From assembly GCF_018403325.1 (NCBI RefSeq), contig NZ_BOSL01000005.1, forward strand, positions 275,460 through 339,459: 64,000 nt of DNA. Direction: 5' to 3'. The notes beneath the pieces are model-generated. The model was not told the DNA's origin. It did not search any database and saw only the letters and a program-made list of their open reading frames with translations. The DNA is from Paenibacillus vini. GTDB lineage: Bacteria; Bacillota; Bacilli; Paenibacillales; Paenibacillaceae. The position numbers and the translations under genes are program-made. This document shows, in pieces, positions 46,557-55,374 of this stretch (its first letter is position 1; each line of letters opens with the position of its first letter).

Positions 46557-47500
46557 ACCGCCACGGCCTAGCCAAGGCGCTGACGGTCGCCGGATCGGAC
46601 AGCGGCGGCGGAGCCGGGATTCAGGCCGACCTCAAAACGTTTCAGGAACTGAACGTTTACGGCATGTCGGCCATCACAGCGGTCACCGTGCAGAACACGC
46701 TCGGTGTCAGCGGGGTCTACCCGCTGCCGGCCTCAGCGGCAGCGGAGCAGATCCGGGCTGTCGGCAGCGATCTCGGCGTCGATGCCGTGAAGACCGGCAT
46801 GTTGTTTAACGCCGACATCATTCATGCCGTTGCCGAAGAGGTCCGGCGCTTTCGCTGGGAGCGCCTTGTCGTCGATCCGGTGATGATCGCGAAGGGCGGG
46901 GCTGAGCTGCTTCAGCAAGAAGCGGTGCACGCGCTGGAGAAGGACCTGCTTCCGCTGGCCTTGGCGGTCACGCCGAACATCCCGGAGGCGGAGGCACTCT
47001 CCGGCGTGACGATCCGCACGATGCAGGACCGGAAGAAGGCCGCTGAGATCATCAGCGCCATGGGGCCCAAGCTGGTCGTGATCAAGGGCGGTCATGATGA
47101 AGCCGGGGGTGGAAGCGACAGCGGAGCGGACGGAGCGGACGGAGCGGATGGAGAAACGGCCGAGGAAACCAGCGGTGACTATGCCGGAAAGATCGGACCG
47201 GGGGAATCGCCTGAGGTAGAAAGGCGCGGCGGCGGGATCGTAACGGACCTGCTGTACGACGGCAAGTCCTTTACGGAACTGACCGACAAAAGGATTTCCA
47301 CCCTACATACGCATGGTACCGGCTGTACCTTCTCCGCTGCGCTGACCGCGTGTCTCGCCAAAGGCATGGCACCGCTGGAAGCGGTGAAGCTGGCGAGAGA
47401 CTTTATTCAGGCAGCGATCGAAGACAGCCTGGAGCTCGGCCATGGCCACGGTCCGACCAATCATTGGGCCTACCGCCGGCGGCAGGGAGGGGCTGGCTGA
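46553..47500 (+). CDS. thiD: HMP/HMP-phosphate kinase ThiD with an inserted low-complexity loop
   Basis: 315 residues against a usual ~265. It phosphorylates HMP twice to the pyrophosphate. The ribokinase-fold motifs are intact: VAGSDSGGGAGIQADLKTF, VKTGMLF, VVDPVMIAKGG, VTPNIPEA and the catalytic HGTGCTFSAAL. Residues ~183-227, after VVIKGGHDEA, form an Asp/Gly/Ser-rich insertion containing a ~9-bp DNA tandem repeat around 47126-47154. It falls between two core elements in a surface loop region, so activity is probably kept. Start GTG 46553 overlaps the thiM stop. Confidence 0.94.
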   Translation: MNRHGLAKALTVAGSDSGGGAGIQADLKTFQELNVYGMSAITAVTVQNTLGVSGVYPLPASAAAEQIRAVGSDLGVDAVKTGMLFNADIIHAVAEEVRRFRWERLVVDPVMIAKGGAELLQQEAVHALEKDLLPLALAVTPNIPEAEALSGVTIRTMQDRKKAAEIISAMGPKLVVIKGGHDEAGGGSDSGADGADGADGETAEETSGDYAGKIGPGESPEVERRGGGIVTDLLYDGKSFTELTDKRISTLHTHGTGCTFSAALTACLAKGMAPLEAVKLARDFIQAAIEDSLELGHGHGPTNHWAYRRRQGGAG

Positions 47501-48171
47501 TGGCAGAGGGAAGGATTTCCGCTGATCAAATGCGCGAATATTTGCGGATGTATCTGGTCATCGGCAGCGTCAACTGTCAGGAGTATCCGCTTCGCGTGCT
47601 GGAAGAAGCGTTGGCCGGCGGTGTCACGCTCGTGCAGTTCCGAGAGAAGGGCCCCGGCTCGCTTGCCGGAGAAGCGCGGCTGGCGCTGGCGCTTCAAATG
47701 CAGGCGGCCTGCGGCCGCGCCGGGGTTCCGTTCATCATCAACGACGATGTGGACCTGGCCCTTAGGATCGGGGCCGACGGAGTCCACATCGGACAGGATG
47801 ATGAGGACCCGGCAAGGGTCCGCGCTCGCATCGGGAACCGATTGCTCGGCGTATCGGCGCACACGGCCGAAGAGGCCCGGCTCGCGGCCAGCCATGGCGC
47901 GGATTATCTCGGCATCGGCCCGATCTATCCGACCGTGTCCAAAGACGACGCCCATGCGGTGCAGGGGCCGGGAATTCTCCGCGAGCTTCGCGGCGCGGGA
48001 ATCGACCTGCCCCTGGTCGGCATCGGCGGAATTACCCCCGCCCGCGCCGGCGAAGTCATTGGCGCGGGCGCCGATGGCGTCGCCGTAATATCCGCGGTGA
48101 CGGGAAGGCCGCTCGGCGAGATCAAAGCGGCGGTGAAGGAGATCATCGGCCAAATGGAATGCCTGAAGTAG
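47500..48171 (+). CDS. thiE: Thiamine-phosphate synthase ThiE
   Basis: 223 residues. It joins HMP-PP and thiazole phosphate to thiamin phosphate. Visible motifs: GGVTLVQFREK, FIINDDVDLAL, ADGVHIGQDD, GVSAHTAEEA, ADYLGIGPIYPT and GIGGITPARA. Start ATG 47500 shares bases with the thiD stop (TGATG) and follows GGGAGGGG. The frame is open further upstream inside thiD, but that form is not supported. Last gene of the operon. No thiC, thiG or thiS is seen nearby, so the unit is for salvage and coupling. Confidence 0.96.
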   Translation: MAEGRISADQMREYLRMYLVIGSVNCQEYPLRVLEEALAGGVTLVQFREKGPGSLAGEARLALALQMQAACGRAGVPFIINDDVDLALRIGADGVHIGQDDEDPARVRARIGNRLLGVSAHTAEEARLAASHGADYLGIGPIYPTVSKDDAHAVQGPGILRELRGAGIDLPLVGIGGITPARAGEVIGAGADGVAVISAVTGRPLGEIKAAVKEIIGQMECLK

Positions 48172-48186
48172 GGTTGATCTGAAAGT

Positions 48187-48370
48187 CTAACGAACTCAAG
48201 AGCGCTTATTTGGCCTAAATCCAGTAATTTGAAATTATAACGAACCCCAGTAACGTTATTGTGGTACAAATGGAGCCGTTTTGCCTCTAATGTACTCCAT
48301 AGCGCCGTTGGGGTTCGTTAGATTTATTTTGTGTCTCTTTTTCCTGAAATAAGCCTCCTGAGGTTCGTAA
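48187..48370. repeat. Intergenic repeat with four copies of an AACGAACC motif
   Basis: CTAACGAAC (48187-48195) and GTTCGTTAG (48313-48321) form the outer arms. ATAACGAACCCC (48237-48248) and GAGGTTCGTAA (48360-48370) are further copies. The unit could fold as nested hairpins. From 48172 to 48590 no gene is visible. Confidence 0.5.
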
Positions 48371-48590
48371 AGAAGAGGGAGATTGGCATGGTGCATGATT
48401 GTTTAGAATGAGTCCTTAGACCTAAGGGTGGTATTGTGAGTCTGGAGACTTTGGCGGAGTTGATGGCCGAAGTTTTTTTCTTTTATGCCAAACGGCTTAG
48501 AAGCAAGGTACCAAAATGAAGATTTTTCAAGTTTGATCCTATGGATGGTAGAGATTGGGTCGGAAATCGGGTAGTATATTTGGTAAATAG

Positions 48591-48618
48591 TTCAATTTAC
48601 TGTGCGGAATTATATATA
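48591..48618 (+). promoter_or_regulatory. Candidate promoter of the WXG100/lipase cassette
   Basis: TTCAAT (48591-48596) and TATATA (48613-48618) are 16 bases apart, directly before the first gene of the cassette. The match is modest. Confidence 0.35.
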
Positions 48619-48645
48619 CTTTTTTTGAAAAATGGAGGAATCGTC

Positions 48646-48966
48646 GTGTATTCAACTAGCGAAATACGTTCCACCGCCAGACGAACGTCCCAGGGCGGAG
48701 CGGATCTCAAAAGAATGGAGAACCAGTTCGCGTCATCAGTGCATGATGCGGCGTCCTGGTGGAAAGGAAAAGCGAGCGAATCATTCAAAGAGGATTACGT
48801 GGCTAAGGCAAAAAAGGAGATCGATCGCCTGCAAACGGAGATTCGTGATCTGGAGACGGGGCTTGACCGGCTGGCACGGGAAGTCCAAGTTGCCGAGGAC
48901 CGGAGACGGGCCGAGGCGGAGAGACAGGCTCTTCTGTTAAAACAGCAGCAGAAAAACAAAAAATAG
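48646..48966 (+). CDS. WXG100-like small helical protein (candidate type VII secretion partner)
   Basis: 106 residues from GTG 48646, chosen because GGAGG lies 7 bases upstream. The longer frame to 48541 covers the promoter region. The protein is two long helices joined by a turn with a WWKGKASESF motif, i.e. the Trp-X-Gly of ESAT-6/WXG100-like proteins. The second helix (KKEIDRLQTEIRDLETGLDR) is a clear coiled coil, and a Lys/Gln-rich tail follows. Such proteins pair with LXG-type toxins and guide them to the type VII secretion system. It is the first gene of a four-gene cassette. Confidence 0.75.
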   Translation: MYSTSEIRSTARRTSQGGADLKRMENQFASSVHDAASWWKGKASESFKEDYVAKAKKEIDRLQTEIRDLETGLDRLAREVQVAEDRRRAEAERQALLLKQQQKNKK

Positions 48967-48996
48967 ATGAATTCTATTTAAAAGGGAGATTGGAGA

Positions 48997-50181
48997 ATGA
49001 TGTTGTCCGAAAAAGATTGTTTACTGTTATGTGAATTGGCTCGAACAGGTCTGTTGAAGACGCAGCGTTCCGGGCCTGTAATGGAAATCGTCCGAAATTT
49101 GCAAAATAGCCTGACCGGGTGCGGACAGGGAGATCTGGCGCAAGAGATTTTGGGATCCGTGAATTTTGCGGAATTAGAACTCATGGAACCTAGGGAGCAG
49201 GCGAGTAGCAATCATTATTACGTCTTTATGGATAAAGAACATAGCGGCCGCACGATTCTGGTGCAGGAATCCGAAGAAACGGCCGAGACCCATACATATA
49301 ATTACGATTTAAATAGAATTGCGAATGAACTTGAAGAAACGGTTGGCTCCGGCGGGAGCAGTACCTTTATCGGTATCGGCTTGGGCGGCTGGCGCGCAGC
49401 CGAGCTTGCGGTAAAATTCAATGCGGAAGCCGTCGCATTCGGTGCGCCAAGTGTGGATGAGCTGCCGGGCAAGGCGATTAACTACGTGGGAGAAGACGAT
49501 CCGGTCGGGGATTTTACGGACAAAGTACGTTTCGTCAAGCAGGGTGAGGAACTGGACGAGACGGACGAATCTCTTTTTTACAGAAGACTGGAATTTCACC
49601 AAGACGGGAAACCGGTAATTACGGAGCAAAGTGATTTCTCCCGCTTTGTCAGTTGGTTCTACAATACCGCTGGTGCAGTGGAACCGGAAATTTGGCGTAT
49701 CTTTTTCCCGGGGGCGGCGGAGGAAGAGGATTTACTGCTGTCGGATTTGGGCGTGTACTCCGTATATCTGAAGCTTGGTGAATTAAATAAGGAAGGGATC
49801 TTGCGGTCCCTTGACGAGGCCGTGAGAGTTGCGGGCCGCCAGTTGGAGAACAATCGCAGCGAAATGGCCGCCGAGCTGGAGAAAGTAACCGAGGAGCAAT
49901 TTAATGCCCGTTTTGAGGAAATCGCCGAAACGTGTGCTGCACGCGCTTCCAAAATCATAGATTCTATTTTCGATAGTGTCCAAACCGTGCTGATGGGAGT
50001 CGCCTTATTTACGTTGGAGCAGGAGAACTTCGAGGTAGAGCCTTGGATGGAGAGCTTTTACGTGCGAATTGACGAATTGGTGGATCAGGAGTTAGGCCGT
50101 GTGAAGGAGTGTCTTGACCAGGCTATGGGCCGCCACTTGGAGCGCACGCTGCAGTTCCCTGATTTCTCGATGGAATGGTGA
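48997..50181 (+). CDS. Pseudo-lipase paralog of the downstream toxin (nucleophile Ser lost)
   Basis: 394 residues. The N-terminus (MMLSEKDCLLLCELARTGLL) parallels that of the 807-residue protein two genes on (LSESQLILLDNLIYLKDVA). An alpha/beta-hydrolase-like core follows. Where the nucleophile elbow GxSxG should be it reads G126-I-G-L-G130, so Ser is replaced by Gly128. The Asp region is kept (GEDDPVGDF, compare AKDDPVNRL in the toxin) and a His follows in FHQDGKP. The last ~150 residues are helical. It is probably catalytically dead. A role as toxin chaperone, secretion partner or decoy is inference. It lies 30 bp after the WXG gene and 10 bp before the lipoprotein gene. Confidence 0.6.
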   Translation: MMLSEKDCLLLCELARTGLLKTQRSGPVMEIVRNLQNSLTGCGQGDLAQEILGSVNFAELELMEPREQASSNHYYVFMDKEHSGRTILVQESEETAETHTYNYDLNRIANELEETVGSGGSSTFIGIGLGGWRAAELAVKFNAEAVAFGAPSVDELPGKAINYVGEDDPVGDFTDKVRFVKQGEELDETDESLFYRRLEFHQDGKPVITEQSDFSRFVSWFYNTAGAVEPEIWRIFFPGAAEEEDLLLSDLGVYSVYLKLGELNKEGILRSLDEAVRVAGRQLENNRSEMAAELEKVTEEQFNARFEEIAETCAARASKIIDSIFDSVQTVLMGVALFTLEQENFEVEPWMESFYVRIDELVDQELGRVKECLDQAMGRHLERTLQFPDFSMEW

Positions 50182-50191
50182 GTGGGGGGAC

Positions 50192-50926
50192 ATGATATTG
50201 AAGCATCTTGCGAAAAGAATATTTCCGATTATAATAGCAAGCTTAATTATTTCATTAGGAGTGAGCGGTTGCATGAAGAAGAGTGATCCGGAAGCGATAA
50301 AAGATCAGATGATCTCCTATTTACAGGAGAAATACGGCGAAGAATTCATTCCTATCTCTTTTGAATCGAGCGGATTTGCTTATAGCTATGACACTCTGTG
50401 GGTCTATCCGAAGGATGGAACGAAAGCGGATCGTTTCGAAGTGCGGGGATCCAAGGCAAAAGATAATACTTACGTGATAAGCGACGGGTACTACGGTATT
50501 TATATCAAACCCCAATATGAGGCGGTTTTATCCGGTTTTGTCAGCGAAATCTATCAGGATTTCAAGCTGTTTACCGACTTTGGCGAAGGGGTTTGGTCGG
50601 AGCAGTTGAACAAGAATACGAAAATTGAGGAAATCTATGAGATCGACAGATTAGTTTCTTCAAGTAACGTAATTTTTGTCAAAGAGGATTCCGCAAAGAA
50701 TATTGACGACGAAGAGGCAATCAGAAAAATTGCCGAGAACATGAAGGCGAAGAAAATGGTCGGAAACATCCAACTGTACGTCGTGTATAACGACAAATTC
50801 GATTCCATCGGTTTAGAGGCTTTAAGCTTAACGAATGCCCAAATGAAAGATGTTTTTGTTCGCGATTATGTGATGATTAAAGTGAACAGAAGCTTAGAAG
50901 TGAAAAAATACGGGGAGGGAACCTAA
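50192..50926 (+). CDS. Lipoprotein, candidate immunity protein of the lipase toxin
   Basis: 244 residues. The signal peptide IFPIIIASLIISLGVSGC ends in a lipobox, so the mature protein is tethered outside the membrane, where a secreted lipase would act. The mature part is soluble, mixed alpha/beta and charged (YLQEKYGEEFIPISFE near its start). I recognise no family. Start ATG 50192 follows a G-rich ribosome-binding region, and TTG 50199 is an alternative. The stop overlaps the toxin ATG (TAATG), so the two are translationally coupled, as toxin and immunity genes often are. Immunity is inferred from anchor and position. Confidence 0.65.
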   Translation: MILKHLAKRIFPIIIASLIISLGVSGCMKKSDPEAIKDQMISYLQEKYGEEFIPISFESSGFAYSYDTLWVYPKDGTKADRFEVRGSKAKDNTYVISDGYYGIYIKPQYEAVLSGFVSEIYQDFKLFTDFGEGVWSEQLNKNTKIEEIYEIDRLVSSSNVIFVKEDSAKNIDDEEAIRKIAENMKAKKMVGNIQLYVVYNDKFDSIGLEALSLTNAQMKDVFVRDYVMIKVNRSLEVKKYGEGT

Positions 50927-53349
50927 TGTCTGAACTTAGCGAAAGTCAGTTAATCCTCCTCGATAATTTAATCTATTTAAAAGATGTGGCGAATCGGGAA
51001 AATGTAAAAGTCAGCGTCATTGTAGAAGATTTACTGGATGGAGGCTTGGAGAAAAGCAAGGACCAGGTAACAGGCACTTACCCCGGCCAATTAAATGAAG
51101 CAGAATGGATTACGATCCTGAAAAACATTGAACAAGATAAACAACTGATGAATCTTACCGTAAAGCATGGCAACGTAGGTAATGTATATGACGAAAAAAC
51201 CGGAAAAATCGTACGTGACGATAAAGGCCAGCCGATCGAACCCGGCGCCCGTATGGCTACCTTCGTAGACAATCAAGATAATGCGACCGTCGTCTTCCGT
51301 GGTACTTCAGGCGATTATGAATGGCATGATAACGGTACGGGCGCGTATTTATCCGACACGGAGATGCAGATTGCCGCTTTAAAATATATTGAAAGTTTGC
51401 CCTATAATAATATTACCGTAACGGGCCACTCCAAGGGAGGCAACAAGGCCCAGTACGTTGCGATCTTGTCCGATAAGGTAGACCGGGCGTTATCGTTGGA
51501 CGGACAAGGATTTTCGAAGGAGTTCGTCGAAAAGTATGCGGATTTGATTGCCGCGAACGGCGGTAAAATCACATCCATCTCCGCCAAAGATGATCCGGTG
51601 AACCGGCTCCTGATTCCGGTGGCCGGCAAGATTATTTATATTGAGACGGCGAATCCCGAGAAATTCTATGATATTTTCTTCTACCATAAACCTAATCTGG
51701 TTCTGAACGAGAACGGTCAATTGAATAAAGAGGGAGAACCGGGGGTTCTCTCCAATTTTATTAATGATTTTACGATTTATATCAATGAAAACATGAAGGA
51801 GCCTTACCTAAGTTACGCCGCCGACGGCTTGCTTGCGCTCCAGGAAAGTGGAAAAGAGGGGCGCGAAAAGGAAGAATGGTACCAGACGGCATTTGGTGCA
51901 ATAGCGGCGCTAAGCCATCTGGATGATTTTACAATGGCCCAAATCTCGAAAAAGTATGGGGATTTCGCGGAACTGGGTGCAGCGCTGTTGGCAACGGTTA
52001 TATTTCCGCCTATTTTCTTTGATGACCTGGTCCATGCGATTGGCAAAAACCTCAAGAATCTTTATGACTTTGCGGTTGAAAAGCTGCAGCAATTCGGGAA
52101 TTGGCTGGGTCATGTACTGGATGTCGCGGTAGAGAAAGTCAAAGAAATCGGACTGCAGATCGGAGCGGCGCTCGCCAGCTTTGCCGAGAAGGTCAAGCAG
52201 GGGTGGAATAAGCTGGTGGAGGGAGTAAAGAACTTTGCGGAGGACATCAAGAATGCCGGCATTGCCGCCGCGGAAGCCATCGGCCGATTCAAAGATAAGG
52301 TGGTCCAGACTGTAAAGGGCTTTTGCGACAGCATCGTGGAAGGTACGAAGCGGATAATTGAGTCCGTCAAGAATACATGGAACAATGCCATGGATAAAAT
52401 GACGAGTTGGTTCAACCGGACGAAAGAGTCGATCGTTACTAAGGTGGAGGAGTTTAAGGAAGGCGTCCACCATGTTATAACCGTGACCAGGGACGGCATC
52501 AACAGGTTCATCGACGCCTCGGTCGCCAAGTTCCGGGAGATCGGAGACTGGATGGTCAACAAGGTGAACGATGCGGTTGCCAAAGCCAAAGAGATTACCG
52601 CCCGAATCGGAGAGGCCGGAGCTGCGTTCGTGCAAAAAATCAAAGAGACCTGGGAGCGTTTGAAGGCCGGGATCGCGGAGATGGCGGTTGCGGTAAAAGA
52701 TGCCGCTGTCAAAGCCGGTGAAGCGATCGCGAGATTTAAAGACAAAGTTGCCCGGGTGGTGAAGAGCTTCTGCGACAGCATCGTTCAGGCGACCAAGCAG
52801 GCTATAGAAAACTTGAAGGAAGCGTGGAAAGGCGCGGTCGACAAGATGACCACGGTATTCCACTCAGCCAAAGCTGCAATAAAAGCGAAGGTTCATGATT
52901 TTAAGGTAGGCATCAAGACCATGGCGAAGCTGACCACTTCCAAAATTAAAGGTGTAGGCAAGCAGGCCGCAGTCTCCGTGAAGAAATTCGTGAGCAAGGT
53001 GGCCAGAGGTCTGTCGGCGGCTTCTAAAGGTCTTATGCTCGTCAATATTTCCCGGCTGGGGGATTTGCAGACCAAGATGAAGAAGCTGGACTCCGATATC
53101 GAGTCGAGAACTACGCAAATCGTAAACGAAGCGCAGAGAGTGGCCTCGGGCGTAGGAAGATCTTACAGCGAATCCAATGTCCAGTACCAGGTCAGACAAG
53201 TGCAGGCCGCATGCGATGATATTAAAAACCGCAGCAAACAGCTGTCCGCGGAGCTGGACCGAAAAATTCGTACGTTGTCCATCACCAGGGAGCAATATTT
53301 GAAGATCGAAGCGATGATCAAAAGCGGGATCCGCAGCCGAAATTTATAG
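50926..53349 (+). CDS. Candidate type VII-secreted lipase toxin with reversed domain order
   Basis: 807 residues. Residues ~1-290 form a Mbeg1/DUF2974-like lipase domain with Ser169 in TGHSKGG, Asp222/Asp223 in AKDDPVN and His254 in FFYHKP, a plausible catalytic triad. No signal peptide is present. From ~330 on it is almost all amphipathic helix. Two ~147-residue copies (about 398-545 and 546-690) share GRFKDKV(V/A)-x-x-VK-x-FCDSIV and (A/V)DKMT. The last ~100 residues (LQTKMKKLDSDIESRT, then QVRQVQAACDDIKNRSK) form a coiled coil like LXG/WXG targeting domains. Enzyme first and targeting helix last is the order of staphylococcal TslA. A phage tape-measure-like protein is the main alternative, but no phage genes are near. 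Confidence 0.6.
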   Translation: MSELSESQLILLDNLIYLKDVANRENVKVSVIVEDLLDGGLEKSKDQVTGTYPGQLNEAEWITILKNIEQDKQLMNLTVKHGNVGNVYDEKTGKIVRDDKGQPIEPGARMATFVDNQDNATVVFRGTSGDYEWHDNGTGAYLSDTEMQIAALKYIESLPYNNITVTGHSKGGNKAQYVAILSDKVDRALSLDGQGFSKEFVEKYADLIAANGGKITSISAKDDPVNRLLIPVAGKIIYIETANPEKFYDIFFYHKPNLVLNENGQLNKEGEPGVLSNFINDFTIYINENMKEPYLSYAADGLLALQESGKEGREKEEWYQTAFGAIAALSHLDDFTMAQISKKYGDFAELGAALLATVIFPPIFFDDLVHAIGKNLKNLYDFAVEKLQQFGNWLGHVLDVAVEKVKEIGLQIGAALASFAEKVKQGWNKLVEGVKNFAEDIKNAGIAAAEAIGRFKDKVVQTVKGFCDSIVEGTKRIIESVKNTWNNAMDKMTSWFNRTKESIVTKVEEFKEGVHHVITVTRDGINRFIDASVAKFREIGDWMVNKVNDAVAKAKEITARIGEAGAAFVQKIKETWERLKAGIAEMAVAVKDAAVKAGEAIARFKDKVARVVKSFCDSIVQATKQAIENLKEAWKGAVDKMTTVFHSAKAAIKAKVHDFKVGIKTMAKLTTSKIKGVGKQAAVSVKKFVSKVARGLSAASKGLMLVNISRLGDLQTKMKKLDSDIESRTTQIVNEAQRVASGVGRSYSESNVQYQVRQVQAACDDIKNRSKQLSAELDRKIRTLSITREQYLKIEAMIKSGIRSRNL

Positions 53350-53366
53350 TTTCGGACGGGATCGTA

Positions 53367-53395
53367 TTGACATCAAAAATCAGGATTATTAATAT
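53367..53395 (+). promoter_or_regulatory. Sigma-A promoter of htpG
   Basis: A perfect TTGACA (53367-53372) and TAATAT (53390-53395) are exactly 17 bases apart. The CIRCE operator begins 11 bases after the -10 box, at the expected transcription start. Confidence 0.82.
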
Positions 53396-53406
53396 AGAGT
53401 TATGAA

Positions 53407-53433
53407 TTAGCACTCTGCATCTTAGAGTGCTAA
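53407..53433. promoter_or_regulatory. CIRCE operator (HrcA binding site)
   Basis: TTAGCACTC, nine bases, GAGTGCTAA: an exact match to the CIRCE consensus. HrcA bound here would repress htpG until heat stress occupies GroEL. Confidence 0.97.
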
Positions 53434-53469
53434 TATATTGTTCAAATCAGAAGGGGGCTTCAATCCATC

Positions 53470-55350
53470 ATGGCAAAGATGCAATTTAAAGCGGAATCGA
53501 AACGATTGCTGGAAATGATGATCAACTCCATCTATACGCAACGGGAAATTTTCCTGAGAGAGCTCATCTCCAACAGCAGCGACGCCATCGATAAAATATA
53601 TTACAAGGCGCTGACGGATGAGAATCTTGTATTTAACAAAGATGATTACTTCATTAAGCTGACCGTGGATAAGGACAACCGCACGCTGCGCATTTCCGAT
53701 ACCGGCATCGGGATGACGAAGGAAGATCTGGAGAACAACCTCGGTATTATTGCCAACAGCGGATCGTTCGCCTTCAAGAACGAGAATGAAGCCAAGGATG
53801 GCCACAATATTATCGGCCAATTCGGGGTCGGCTTCTATTCCGCGTTCATGGTAGCCGATACGGTGACCGTAATCAGCCGTGCGCTGGGCAGCGAGGAAGC
53901 TTACAAATGGGAATCCACCGGCGCTGACGGTTACACGATTGACGTGACGGAGAAAGAGACCGTGGGTACCGATATTATTTTGAAGATCAAGGAAAATACC
54001 GAGGACGACCAATATGACGAGTACCTGGAAGAGTACCGCCTGAAGTCGATCATTAAGAAATATTCCGATTTCATCCGATATCCGATCAAGATGGATGTGA
54101 CTTCCCATCGTCCGAAGGAAGGCAGCGAGGGGGAATTCGAGGAATTCCGTGAAGAGCAAACCGTCAACAGCATGGTGCCGATCTGGCGGAAGAACAAGAG
54201 CGAGTTGACCGACGAGGATTACGACAATTTTTATATGGAGAAGCGCTACGGCTTCGATAAACCGGTGTCCCATATTCATATCAAAGCGGACGGCGCGGTC
54301 GTATATAATGCCATCCTGTTCATTCCGGAAAGAACGCCGTTCGATTATTACACGAAGGAGTACGAAAAAGGACTGGAGCTTTACTCCAACGGCGTCCTGA
54401 TCATGGACAAATGCGGAGACCTGCTTCCGGATTATTTCAGCTTCGTGAAAGGGATGGTCGATTCCGAGGACTTGTCGCTGAACATTTCGCGCGAAATGCT
54501 GCAGCATGACCGTCAACTGAAGCTGATTGCGAAGAACATTCAGAGCAAGATCAAGAGCCAACTCCTGACATTGCTTAAGGACGAACGCGAGAAATACGAG
54601 CAGTTCTACGAGGCGTTCGGCCGCCAATTGAAGTTTGGGGTTTACAATGACTACGGCATGAACAAGGAAGTATTACAGGACCTTCTCATGTTCACCTCTT
54701 CGAAAGAGAAGAAGCTCGTTACCCTAGATGAATATGTCTCCAGAATGCCGGAAGACCAGAAGTACATTTATTACGCGACCGGTGAATCCGTGGATCGTCT
54801 GGAAAAGCTGCCGCAAACCGAAATGGTACTGGACAAAGGCTATGAGATTCTGTACTTTACGGATGATATCGACGAATTCGCGATTAAGATGATCCTGAAC
54901 TACAAGGAGAAAGAATTCAAATCGGTCTCCAGCGGCGATCTCGGCATCGAGTCGGAAGAAGACAAGCAAAACGATAAAGAGGCGGAGAGCGCGAACAAGG
55001 ATTTGTTCGAGGAAATGAACACGCTCCTCTCCGGCAAGGTGAAGGCGGTTAAGGCTTCCAAACGTCTGAAGACCCATCCGGTCTGCTTGTCCGCCGAGGG
55101 CGATGTTTCGATCGAGATGGAGAAGGTGTTGAACGCGATGCCGAGCGGTCAGGAAGTTAAGGCCGACAAGGTGCTGGAAATCAACGTCAACCATGACGTA
55201 TTCAAGTCCTTGAAAGAGGCTTACGAGAATGATAAAAATAAACTGGGCTTGTACACCAGCCTGCTCTACAATCAGGCATTGCTGATCGAAGGGCTGCCGA
55301 TCGAGGATCCGGTAGAATTTACGAACAATATTTGCAAAGTGATGGCCTAG
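53470..55350 (+). CDS. htpG: Chaperone HtpG (bacterial Hsp90)
   Basis: 626 residues, the normal size. The ATP-dependent chaperone folds and protects proteins under stress. The N-terminal GHKL ATPase shows [28 protein letters not shown] and [13 protein letters not shown]. The middle domain has the catalytic Arg region ([16 protein letters not shown]). The C-terminal dimer domain contains an acidic stretch ([13 protein letters not shown]) before it. The ribosome-binding site AGAAGGGGG is somewhat far from the ATG. It is a single gene with promoter, CIRCE and terminator. Confidence 0.97.
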   Translation: MAKMQFKAESKRLLEMMINSIYTQREIFLRELISNSSDAIDKIYYKALTDENLVFNKDDYFIKLTVDKDNRTLRISDTGIGMTKEDLENNLGIIANSGSFAFKNENEAKDGHNIIGQFGVGFYSAFMVADTVTVISRALGSEEAYKWESTGADGYTIDVTEKETVGTDIILKIKENTEDDQYDEYLEEYRLKSIIKKYSDFIRYPIKMDVTSHRPKEGSEGEFEEFREEQTVNSMVPIWRKNKSELTDEDYDNFYMEKRYGFDKPVSHIHIKADGAVVYNAILFIPERTPFDYYTKEYEKGLELYSNGVLIMDKCGDLLPDYFSFVKGMVDSEDLSLNISREMLQHDRQLKLIAKNIQSKIKSQLLTLLKDEREKYEQFYEAFGRQLKFGVYNDYGMNKEVLQDLLMFTSSKEKKLVTLDEYVSRMPEDQKYIYYATGESVDRLEKLPQTEMVLDKGYEILYFTDDIDEFAIKMILNYKEKEFKSVSSGDLGIESEEDKQNDKEAESANKDLFEEMNTLLSGKVKAVKASKRLKTHPVCLSAEGDVSIEMEKVLNAMPSGQEVKADKVLEINVNHDVFKSLKEAYENDKNKLGLYTSLLYNQALLIEGLPIEDPVEFTNNICKVMA

Positions 55351-55374
55351 ATCAGCCAAAACAATTATATTAGT

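Noticed and set aside
47350-47499. N-terminal extension of thiE
   Set aside because: It lies wholly within thiD. The thiE family starts near 47500, where a good ribosome-binding site is present.
50926-53349. Phage tail tape-measure protein
   Set aside because: The helical repeats look similar, but an N-terminal lipase triad, a neighbouring lipoprotein and WXG protein, and the absence of phage genes argue against it. Kept as the main alternative.
53422-54627. A 401-codon open frame on the minus strand opposite htpG
   Set aside because: It is the antisense shadow of a conserved htpG coding frame and has no start signal or family motifs. The same holds for the long antisense frames at 51910-52863 and 41825-42862.
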